NCBI GenBank assembly: GCA_003017855.1
Contig: PYER01000040.1
Location: 1-32,327 of the forward strand
Direction of reading: 5' to 3'
DNA length: 32,327 nt
From: a filamentous cyanobacterium CCT1
GTDB lineage: Bacteria > Cyanobacteriota > Cyanobacteriia > Phormidesmidales > Phormidesmidaceae
Within the stretch, counting starts at the first letter, position 1, and each line of letters starts with the position of its first letter. A program made the position numbers and the translations under genes. The notes beneath the pieces were generated by a model. It was not told where the DNA came from. It ran no database searches and worked only from the letters and a program-made list of their open reading frames with translations. This document shows, in pieces, positions 24,515 through 31,376 of this stretch.

Positions 24515-25090
24515 CAGGTAATGGCAGGTTTAGCGGTCACTGTGGGTAAGCTGTTCTTGGCATGACATCACCAGGCCGCTGACCCATAGAATATGAACTG
24601 CTACAACTTTAAAGGATTTGGGAGCTGCATCCCGAATCTATGGGATGTATGCTCCTTGGATCTGAGTTGGGGCGAGTTCAAGAATTGTTTACGAAAGGTG
24701 TTTGAGTTTACAGAAATATTCAGCCTTCATAAACCGACTATGAACTGAGCTGAGAACAGCCACACTTGCTTCCCCCCCAACCCTAGTATGAATAAGCCAT
24801 CTGCAACCGCTCACAATTTACTTAAACAAAGTCGACGGAGGTTTTCCCTAAAAATACCCCCTAGCTCAGTGAGCATACTTTATGAACACCTCAATTCTGC
24901 TGAGATGACTGGTTGTTCTTATAACATTCTTATGTCACCGAGTTAGCGTGCAGCAATGGTCGCATCTGCCCACGATGAATGGACCATGGATGGTAGGTTA
25001 TGGGAGAAGTCAACTTGAAATGGAGCTGACATGGATCCCAGCACTATGGTTGATGATTATCCCTGTGGTCCCTAAACGTTGGATAATTTT
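24515..25090. other. Long divergent intergenic region between flv1 and the WecG-family gene
   Basis: These 576 bases hold no convincing gene; the only small ATG frame tested (24953 region) is about 20 codons. The region is less GC-rich than its neighbours, with AT-rich tracts such as CTTATAACATTCTTATG, and presumably holds the promoters of both divergent genes. I could not assign -35/-10 boxes with confidence. One hairpin is listed separately. Confidence 0.5.
24621..24655. other. Imperfect hairpin in the flv1 upstream region
   Basis: GGAGC (24621-24625) pairs with GCTCC (24651-24655), and GCATCCC (24627-24633) pairs with GGGATGT (24642-24648) including one G-T pair, around a short loop. The site is about 110 bases upstream of the flv1 start codon and has no T-run. 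It could be an operator-like element or an RNA structure in the leader. Confidence 0.35.
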
Positions 25091-26125
25091 ATGGAGTTAA
25101 AGCGTAATAAGCTTGTTTCTACGTCAACTTCAGCTGTTGATGTCGCCGCGCTCAATAACGATGTCGAAAATGCCATCGAGCAGGAGTTAGAGATCAAGGA
25201 GTTGCCGTTAACTGCCGCCGATTCCTCCACAACCATAGCCGCAGCAGTACAGGATAAGAAGCCTGTTCCAGCCTCCGATGTCAAGCAGCTTTACCGTCAG
25301 TTTCGGAAGGCAGCCCTGGAGTCTACGGCTCGAGAACTGCGCAAGCAGCAGTACGACCACCTCCAGACTCAGGTCGAGATTCTGAGCATTCCCATTGACA
25401 ACATCTCGGTCAACGACTTTTTGAGTCAGCTCAAACGGGGTGTGGTATTTACGCCAAACGTCGACCACCTGATGAAGCTGCAAAAAGACATCGATTTTGT
25501 CAAGGCCTACAGAACGGCCGACTATCGCGTTTGCGATAGCCAGGTGCTGATGTTCGCCTTGAAGTTTTTGGGTACGCCCCTGAAGGCAAAAATTTCGGGT
25601 TCCGATCTGTTCCCGATGTTTTGTGAGCACCACCGCCACAACGAAGCGATTAAGATCTTCTTAATGGGAGGCGCCGAGGGCATTGCAGCCAAGGCTATGG
25701 AGCGCATCAACGCCCGCATTGGCCGGCAGATTGTTGTGCAGGCTCACTCACCGACGTTTGGGTTTGAAAAAGACGAGGCTGAATGCGATCGCATTCTAGA
25801 CATGATTCGTCAATCGTCCGCCAACGTGTTGGTCGTAGGGGTAGGGGCGCCTAAACAGGAAAAATGGATTGCCAAGTACCGTGACCAGCTGCCCAACATT
25901 GATATCTTTCTAGCCGTAGGGGCCGCCATTGACTTTGAGGCTGGCAATAAGCCTCGCGCCCCAGAACTGCTGAGCAGGCTGGGTTTAGAGTGGCTCTACC
26001 GCCTTAGCACTGAGCCAGGCCGGCTATGGAAGCGCTACCTGATCGACGATTTTCCGTTTCTATGGCTGGTGATTAAGGAGCGCTTTGCCCGCCTCCGCCG
26101 TAAGCCTGCGTCTAAAGATACCTGA
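25091..26125 (+). CDS. WecG/TagA/CpsF-family (GT26) glycosyltransferase with N-terminal extension
   Basis: A 344-residue protein whose last 250 residues are a GT26 glycosyltransferase, the family that adds an N-acetylmannosaminuronic acid or ManNAc-type sugar to a lipid carrier in polysaccharide or teichoic acid synthesis. Visible motifs are IPIDNISVNDFL (about 100-111), FTPNVDHLMKL with the conserved Thr/Asn/Asp, the CDSQ aspartate near 149, KISGSDLFP, FLMGGAEGIA, VGVGAPKQEKW and VGAAIDFEAG. The basic C-terminus may bind the membrane. The first 95 or so residues are an unusual Ser/Thr/Ala- and charge-rich extension not found in typical members. ATG at 25091 is preferred to the TTG at 25079. 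No polymerase, flippase or other sugar gene is adjacent, so the polymer is unknown. Confidence 0.92.
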   Translation: MELKRNKLVSTSTSAVDVAALNNDVENAIEQELEIKELPLTAADSSTTIAAAVQDKKPVPASDVKQLYRQFRKAALESTARELRKQQYDHLQTQVEILSIPIDNISVNDFLSQLKRGVVFTPNVDHLMKLQKDIDFVKAYRTADYRVCDSQVLMFALKFLGTPLKAKISGSDLFPMFCEHHRHNEAIKIFLMGGAEGIAAKAMERINARIGRQIVVQAHSPTFGFEKDEAECDRILDMIRQSSANVLVVGVGAPKQEKWIAKYRDQLPNIDIFLAVGAAIDFEAGNKPRAPELLSRLGLEWLYRLSTEPGRLWKRYLIDDFPFLWLVIKERFARLRRKPASKDT

Positions 26126-26298
26126 CCCTGCGGACCGGGCCAGGTTAGGGGCGGCTACAGCACCGCCAACGAAAAGTCAGAGGCGGTGACGGCTTTCACG
26201 TCCAACCCAGGCAGGGATCTATGGCATTTTGCGGCCTGAGAGGGTTGGTTGTGAGCAAAATGTGGCACCTTAGGAGGGTTCCCTGCGGTAGTTGCACT

Positions 26299-27126
26299 AT
26301 GGTTCCTGTATCGGTGGGCAGCATTGCGCAGACTGCGCTCTTTACGGACCAGCTGTTGGCCTACTACCGCCAGTTGCCCAAGGCCATGCTCACGGTGGTA
26401 GATGTCGAAACTACGGGGTCACGCCCCCCGGAGGCCAGGGTAATTGAAATTGCGGTAGTGCAGGGGTCGCTGGAGGACGGAATTACCCACGAAGCGACTT
26501 TTTTAGTCAATGCCCAGGTGCGAGTGCCGGCCACCATTACCCGACTGACGGGCATTACTACGGCCATGGTCGAGCAGGGTACGGCCACCGATACCGTGTG
26601 GCAGGCGCTGCGAACGCCCCTCGACCGAGGGGTGCTTACCGGCCACAACCTGGCCTTTGACTACAGCTTTATTCAGGCCGAGTACCAGCGGCTGGGACAG
26701 AGGTTTAAGCGCCCCGAGGCTCAGCAGTTTTGCACCGTGATTTTATCGCGGCTGCTGCTGGCTGACCTGCCCTCCCGCAGTTTGCCTCAGCTGGTGCAGC
26801 ATTTTGGCTTTGACGTGGGGCGATCGCACCGGGCTATGGCCGATACCAAGGCCTGCTGGCTGCTGGCCAACCTGCTGCTTGAGCGCCTGGACAACACCTC
26901 GGACGAGGCCCTGCGGCAGCAGTTTGATGCCCAGTGGGTGCCACTGCGGGAGGCCGCCAAAGCCTTTGGCCACCCTCGCGTTGAGCTGCAGCAAAGGCTG
27001 GATGCCCAGGGCTGTGAGCGGCGCACGTCGCGGCGGGGCAACCGCCACCTGTATCGCCGCCGCGATCTGGAGGCGCTCTACCATGAGCTTCACCCGCCGC
27101 AGCTGTCGTTAAACCTGGGCGATTAA
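26299..27126 (+). CDS. DEDDh 3'-5' exonuclease (DnaQ-like) with basic C-terminal extension
   Basis: A 275-residue exonuclease from ATG 26299. The DEDDh catalytic residues are visible: Asp35 and Glu37 in VDVETTG, Asp121 in GHNLAFDYSFI, and His177 with Asp182 in HRAMADTKA. The fold resembles the epsilon proofreading subunit and RNase T families. After the exonuclease domain (about 28-195) comes an 80-residue tail rich in Arg (RRTSRRGNRHLYRRRDLEAL), which may bind nucleic acid. There is no polymerase or helicase domain, so it is a stand-alone enzyme rather than DNA polymerase III alpha or DinG. The frame is open up to ATG 26221, which has an AGGGA close ahead, so a start 26 codons earlier is possible; that stretch has no exonuclease features. 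Confidence 0.88.
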   Translation: MVPVSVGSIAQTALFTDQLLAYYRQLPKAMLTVVDVETTGSRPPEARVIEIAVVQGSLEDGITHEATFLVNAQVRVPATITRLTGITTAMVEQGTATDTVWQALRTPLDRGVLTGHNLAFDYSFIQAEYQRLGQRFKRPEAQQFCTVILSRLLLADLPSRSLPQLVQHFGFDVGRSHRAMADTKACWLLANLLLERLDNTSDEALRQQFDAQWVPLREAAKAFGHPRVELQQRLDAQGCERRTSRRGNRHLYRRRDLEALYHELHPPQLSLNLGD

Positions 27127-27135
27127 CCGAGCCGA

Positions 27136-27159
27136 AGCGCAGGCCGGTGCGCTCTGTTT
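27136..27159 (+). terminator. Possible weak terminator after the exonuclease gene
   Basis: AGCGCA (27136-27141) and TGCGCT (27148-27153) form a 6-bp stem with a 6-base loop, followed by CTGTTTTCC. It is 10 bases after the exonuclease stop. The stem is short and the T-run broken, so this is a modest call. Confidence 0.4.
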
Positions 27160-27309
27160 TCCTCGTCTGTGGATAGATTTTGACGCCCTAACCTGAGCTT
27201 TTCTTAAAATTTCTCCACGATGGCAAAAAGATCCGTCATGGTAGCAACAGGGGAAGCAGCCTGGCAGGGCTGCTCTGCTTGAAGAGTTTGGCTAGGGCAA
27301 AGGGGAGCT

Positions 27310-28443
27310 GTGGCGCGATCGCACGGGGCCTGGCGCTGGCAGCGCAGGAGTTGGGCCGGGCTAGGGCTACTGGCCCTGGCCGCCTGTGCCCCTTTGTCTG
27401 AAGGGTTCGATCGCCCGTCGCAGCAGGCCACGACAATGCTACAGTTCATAAATCCTCAGCCCGTTGCCCTGGCCAGCGCCATGACTAGCCCCCTGCTCTT
27501 TGACACGGTGTCAGATTTTGCCGAAGGGGTGGCCCTGGTCCGTTCGAAATCACGCCTGGGCTACATCGATCGCGAGGGCAGGCTCAATATTCAAATTGCC
27601 GATGATAACGTCACTGTGGCCGCTGACTACGCCGAGGGGCTGGCGGTAGCCCAGGTGGGAGCCTTCTTTGGCTACCTTGACCGACAGGGAGAGTGGGCTA
27701 TACCGGTGCAGTTTCGCCAGGCTAAGTCCTTTTCAGAAGGGCTGGCAGCAGTGCAGGGGGGCACCAAATACGGCTACATCAACCCCCAGGGCGATTGGGT
27801 TATTGAGCCCCAGTTTGACCTGGCCGAGCGGTTTGTCAGCGGTCGCGCCCTGGTCAAACTGGGAGATGCCTACGGCTATATCGACACTGACGGTCGCCCC
27901 GCCATCCCGCCGACGCTTAAGGATGCCTGGAGTTTTTCTGAGTCGCTGGCAGTGGCCAGGCTAGATCGGCTCTACGGCTATATTGACCCGAACGGCACTA
28001 TGGCTATTGCCCCCAGCTACGATGGCGCCTTTAGCTTTTCTGAGGGGCTGGCTCGGGTGCGCCAGGGCCGCAACTTTGGCTTTGTCGACGCCACTGGAGC
28101 CACGGTAATTGAGCCAAGGTTTCCCTTTGCCTCTGATTTTGCTGAGGGGCTGGCTGCCGTGCTGATCGACAGCCAGTGGGGATACGTGGACCGCACAGGT
28201 GAGGTGGCTATTGCGCCTCAATTTGCCTACGCGGCTGACTTTTCAGAGGGTTTGGCTGCTGTGCAGCAAGCCGGGCGCTACGGCTACATTAACCCCGAGG
28301 GAGACTGGGTCGTAGAACCTCAATACAGCAACGCCGGGCCATTTTCTGAGGGGCGGGCACGGGTGCAGGTTGACAACGGCTGGGGGTTTATTGATACCGA
28401 GGGCAACCTGCTCACCGGGGCGGGGTTTCAGCCTGTGGAGTAA
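27310..28443 (+). CDS. WG-repeat lipoprotein
   Basis: A 377-residue protein with a lipoprotein signal peptide: basic N-terminus, hydrophobic core, and lipobox LAAC with lipidated Cys26. The mature part is built from nine WG-type repeats of about 38 residues. Each repeat has an FSEGLAxV-like segment, then GYI/GFV, then a G-x-W/x-x-I-x-P strand end (examples GYINPQGDWVIEP, GFVDATGATVIEP, GYINPEGDWVVEP). WG repeats form a beta-rich scaffold in diverse bacteria; no enzyme role is known to me. It is probably anchored at the outer face of a membrane. Start GTG at 27310 is chosen because it gives a proper signal peptide. It converges on the hydrolase gene with 21 bases between. Confidence 0.92.
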   Translation: MARSHGAWRWQRRSWAGLGLLALAACAPLSEGFDRPSQQATTMLQFINPQPVALASAMTSPLLFDTVSDFAEGVALVRSKSRLGYIDREGRLNIQIADDNVTVAADYAEGLAVAQVGAFFGYLDRQGEWAIPVQFRQAKSFSEGLAAVQGGTKYGYINPQGDWVIEPQFDLAERFVSGRALVKLGDAYGYIDTDGRPAIPPTLKDAWSFSESLAVARLDRLYGYIDPNGTMAIAPSYDGAFSFSEGLARVRQGRNFGFVDATGATVIEPRFPFASDFAEGLAAVLIDSQWGYVDRTGEVAIAPQFAYAADFSEGLAAVQQAGRYGYINPEGDWVVEPQYSNAGPFSEGRARVQVDNGWGFIDTEGNLLTGAGFQPVE

Positions 28444-28464
28444 TCCTTCTCAAGCAGCCAGGCC

Positions 28465-29355
28465 CTATGCGGTCAGGTCGCTCAGATACTGCTGAATTAA
28501 ACCAATCGTGACCCCAGGCTGCTCAAGCTGAGGGGTGAGCCCGACTCCAGGCAGTACCTCAAAGCGACGAATGGCGGCGGGGTTGAGAGCAGCCAGACGA
28601 CGGCCAGTTTCCACAGGGGTGAGCTGGGCCATTTCGCCCCAGATCAGGGCGGTGGGAGTTGTGAGCCGAGACAGATAGGGGGCCAGATCAAAGCTCAGAT
28701 CGCCCCGCACAAAGGCCAGGGCGGCGACATCGGCATTAGGCTGCTGAGCCGAGGCCAGGTAGGCCGCCACTATCTCGTCGGCAATTTTGCTGGGATCGGC
28801 AAACTGGCGCTGGACCAAAAACAACCGAATGCCCTCGCTGGTGGCGATCGCCCCCCGGTAGAGCAACTGATCAACTACGGGCAGCTTGACGATCTGGTTG
28901 ACGACCGAGCCGCTGGGGTCCTGACCAAAGTCGGCCAGCCCCGCCGGAGCCACCAAGACTAGCCCTCGCAGGCGATCGGGGTAGTCAACGGCGACCCGCA
29001 CCACCATGGCGGCACTGAGGGAAGAGGCAATTACAACAGGCGGAGCCGGGCAGAGCCTGTCGATCAGCTGACTCAGCAGGGCGAGGTAGTCGGCGGTGGT
29101 GCAGGGACGATCGGGGTGGTCAGAGTAACCCCAGCCAATGAGATCTGGGGCCAGTATCGGGTGCTCGGTCGCAAAGGCTGGGTACACCTTCGACCATTCG
29201 TAGCTGGATGACCCGCCGCCAAACCCATGAATAAACAGCAGCGGCACCGAGTTGGGCGGTGGCCCAGGCCAAAAGTCAGGATCGGCCTCAACATAGGCCA
29301 CTGTGCCCTGGTCGAGAACCAGCGATCGCTGTAAAAAACCGGGAGGAATGAGCAT
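28465..29355 (-). CDS. Alpha/beta-hydrolase-fold protein with altered catalytic triad
   Basis: A 296-residue alpha/beta-hydrolase fold. The oxyanion-hole segment FIHGFGGGSSSYEW (about 41-54), APDLIGWGYSD (69-79) and the nucleophile elbow ASSLS with Ser112 (110-114) are in place. But the acid position in the usual WGxxD segment reads WGEMAQLTP, so Ala243 replaces Asp. The His position reads GVGLTPQLEQP, so Leu273 replaces His in the common GxGHxPxxE motif. It may therefore be a non-catalytic member or use other residues. The start is ATG at 29355. It is transcribed away from a membrane protein gene across about 296 bases and converges on the WG-repeat gene. The fold is certain and the activity doubtful. 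Confidence 0.9.
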   Translation of the reverse strand: MLIPPGFLQRSLVLDQGTVAYVEADPDFWPGPPPNSVPLLFIHGFGGGSSSYEWSKVYPAFATEHPILAPDLIGWGYSDHPDRPCTTADYLALLSQLIDRLCPAPPVVIASSLSAAMVVRVAVDYPDRLRGLVLVAPAGLADFGQDPSGSVVNQIVKLPVVDQLLYRGAIATSEGIRLFLVQRQFADPSKIADEIVAAYLASAQQPNADVAALAFVRGDLSFDLAPYLSRLTTPTALIWGEMAQLTPVETGRRLAALNPAAIRRFEVLPGVGLTPQLEQPGVTIGLIQQYLSDLTA

Positions 29356-29651
29356 AACACCACGCCGTTACTGCCTTTTGATTACCACGAAGCCCTGTCG
29401 CTTGCCCACTCGATCAGGGCCGATGGTGCCAGTTTGGAAGGGCGATTTGCACCGCGCCCCTTGCGCAAATTGCGGCAACCATTACAAAGCCCTAGCGTCT
29501 TACATTCTGTTTGAGTGTTACCTACAGCGATGGGAATTGGGCACCTCATTTGGGAAAACGGCGGCCTGCCCTAGCCCATTGGGGAATCTCAATCCCAGAT
29601 CGTGTCGGTTCGGCTGGGTGAGGCTTTAGCGCAAGTTTGAGGTTAATGGTT

Positions 29652-30272
29652 ATGGGGCAACGTCTTCAGCGGCTTTCTTGGATCAGCTTTGGGGGGTTGG
29701 TACTGGTTTCGGCGGGGCTGGCCGTGCTTATTCACTGGGCGTCGCCCCTGCGAGACCCTAGCTTCGAAGTCAACAGCGCTAACGCGGGTACTCTGGTGCC
29801 CTGGCTGCAATGGGTATCGGAAACCGCCTGGCTCCGGGCCAGCTTTACCCTGGCCGTGCTGCTGGCGGTGAGTTTGACCTGGGTACTGACCCAGTGGGAC
29901 CAATCGCCGCAGCGGTCTGGCCATGGAGAAGCAGGGCGGTGGGTTGCCACTGCCGCCGTTTTTGCTCTAGCAGTGGGGTTCAGCGGTTTTGTGATAGCCT
30001 CCATGAGGGTTGGCTACGGCATGATTAGCCCGCTCACAGCAGCTGTTTTAGCCCTGCTAGTAGGGTTGCTGACGGCTAATTTTGTCGGCATGATGAGGTT
30101 TTTGCAGGGTACAAAAACGGCGCTAGCCCAGATACCTGAGCCAGCGCCGTTTTTGCTGTGGTGGGGCCGCCTATACACCGCCCTTTACTGGACTGGGTTT
30201 GCGGCCTGCCTGTTCACGGCCCTGCAAATTTTATTTTTGAGCTACCTATTTAGCCAGCACATGGTGGATTAG
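29652..30272 (+). CDS. Multi-pass membrane protein of unknown function
   Basis: I do not firmly recognise it. The 206-residue protein has about five hydrophobic helices (about 10-33, 58-80, 95-117, 123-148 and 173-201) and starts RLQRLSWISFGGLVLVSAG, which resembles the N-terminus of cyanobacterial DUF3611 proteins, although the rest does not clearly match. A short cytoplasmic loop contains WDQSPQRSGHGEAGR. Start: ATG at 29652 has GAGG nine bases ahead; ATG 29646 and TTG 29637 are also in frame but too close to that site. It converges on the COP23 gene with only 14 bases between. The divergent gap to the hydrolase gene holds no convincing gene. Confidence 0.75.
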   Translation: MGQRLQRLSWISFGGLVLVSAGLAVLIHWASPLRDPSFEVNSANAGTLVPWLQWVSETAWLRASFTLAVLLAVSLTWVLTQWDQSPQRSGHGEAGRWVATAAVFALAVGFSGFVIASMRVGYGMISPLTAAVLALLVGLLTANFVGMMRFLQGTKTALAQIPEPAPFLLWWGRLYTALYWTGFAACLFTALQILFLSYLFSQHMVD

Positions 30273-30286
30273 ATGGCCCGTTCTGG

Positions 30287-31000
30287 CTAACGAAAGGCGT
30301 CGGGGTCGAGGGACCGACCGGCGGGGCTGCCGCCGTTGAGACGAGCGCCAGTGCCACCATCGGCAGGGTCGAGAAAAGGTTTGAGGTTGATGCCGTTGGT
30401 GGGGCTGCTAGAGGAAGCTGCGCCGGGCAGCCCCAGGACGCTGCCGATTTGGCCCAGTATGTCGCTGTTGCCACCCGCAAAGGTGGTTACCCCCTGGGTT
30501 TGGTCGCCCCGATCGGCAATGGTCAGGTTGTCAAACACGCGATCGCGGGTGACGGCCGCATCCTGCCCAGGCGGGACGGTGAAGACGATGCGGCAGCCCG
30601 GCACGTTTTCGGTGGTGACACAAACGGTGTTGTAACCATTTTCAACGGCGGTCTCCAGGGCCAGCAGGCCGTCTGGGCGGTACTGCTCTAAGCGATCGCT
30701 AATAGTGGCACAGCGGCGCTCGGCTGGCCAGGTGCTACCCATGTCCTCGGGCACGGCCCAGGGGTAGGCCTGCCCCGGCTGACTGGTGGGCGAATACATG
30801 ACGGTGTACCGTCCATCCTGGATCTGACAGGTAAAGCGAGGCGCAGTATCGGCCTCGGCAGGTTCGGCTGGAGCGTTCTCAGGCGTTCCCTCAGTTTCTG
30901 TCTGAGCCTCGCTTGGTGCCCCCAGCGGCCCCAGAAATAGCGTGGTGGCTAACCCACCCATAAGTAACGTTGCGAACGTGCCGGTCGTAGAACGGGCCAT
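30287..31000 (-). CDS. COP23-domain secreted protein
   Basis: A 237-residue exported protein of the cyanobacterial COP23 family, named after a circadian-oscillating 23-kDa membrane-associated protein of Cyanothece; the biochemical function is unknown. It has a signal peptide (about 1-32, ending SEA), an acidic Pro/Glu-rich stretch, then the conserved domain: RFTCQIQDGRYTVMY with Cys58, WPAERRCATIS with Cys97, NGYNTVCVT with Cys127 and VPGCRIVFTVPPG with Cys136. Four cysteines suggest two disulfides in the periplasm. A Ser/Gly/Asp-rich tail follows. ATG 31000 lies just before the signal peptide. It is transcribed divergently from the AMIN-domain gene. Whether this copy is clock-controlled cannot be read from the sequence. 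Confidence 0.88.
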   Translation of the reverse strand: MARSTTGTFATLLMGGLATTLFLGPLGAPSEAQTETEGTPENAPAEPAEADTAPRFTCQIQDGRYTVMYSPTSQPGQAYPWAVPEDMGSTWPAERRCATISDRLEQYRPDGLLALETAVENGYNTVCVTTENVPGCRIVFTVPPGQDAAVTRDRVFDNLTIADRGDQTQGVTTFAGGNSDILGQIGSVLGLPGAASSSSPTNGINLKPFLDPADGGTGARLNGGSPAGRSLDPDAFR

Positions 31001-31376
31001 GGTGTGCTGCCTCCAGTCGATAGCGTGTGTGAGTACGTCTTTGCCCAGGGTGCCCTATCGGCTGGCCAGTAGACCAGACCTCAACGGTGCTTAGCCCAGA
31101 GCGAGCGATTCTCTAGTCTCCCGCGACGCGATCGCTAACTCGCAAGTTCCCAGCCCATACCTCTGCACATTCTCGAAGATCTGATATTCCCGTGCCTCTT
31201 GCAATTTTCAAGATTGTGCGTATCCTTAGTTAGGCTTTGGGTTCACGCTGTATTTAGGCGGTTTAGGGACGCTCGTTACGCTGCATCTAGCGTTAGCTGT
31301 CCGTAAAGTTATCGCCAGGTTCACTTCACCTTCGCAAACTCCAACTCACACACGGCATCAGAGGGAGACACAACCC
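31001..31376. other. Divergent intergenic region between the COP23 and AMIN genes
   Basis: No gene is visible in these 376 bases. A HIP1 site lies near 31128. A candidate plus-strand sigma-70-like promoter (TTGCAA at 31199-31204, 16-base spacer, TATCCT at 31221-31226) would give a leader of about 145 bases for the AMIN gene. Both divergent genes encode envelope proteins, so shared control is possible. Confidence 0.45.
31199..31226 (+). promoter_or_regulatory. Candidate promoter for the AMIN-domain gene
   Basis: TTGCAA and TATCCT separated by 16 bases match the sigma-70 consensus at four of six positions in each box. It lies upstream of the AMIN gene on the same strand. This is read by eye only, and such matches arise by chance. 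Confidence 0.25.

Noticed and set aside
29303-29629. Possible 108-aa protein between the hydrolase and membrane protein genes
   Set aside because: It overlaps the hydrolase start antisense, contains scattered Cys without a clear zinc pattern, and has no ribosome binding site or family resemblance.
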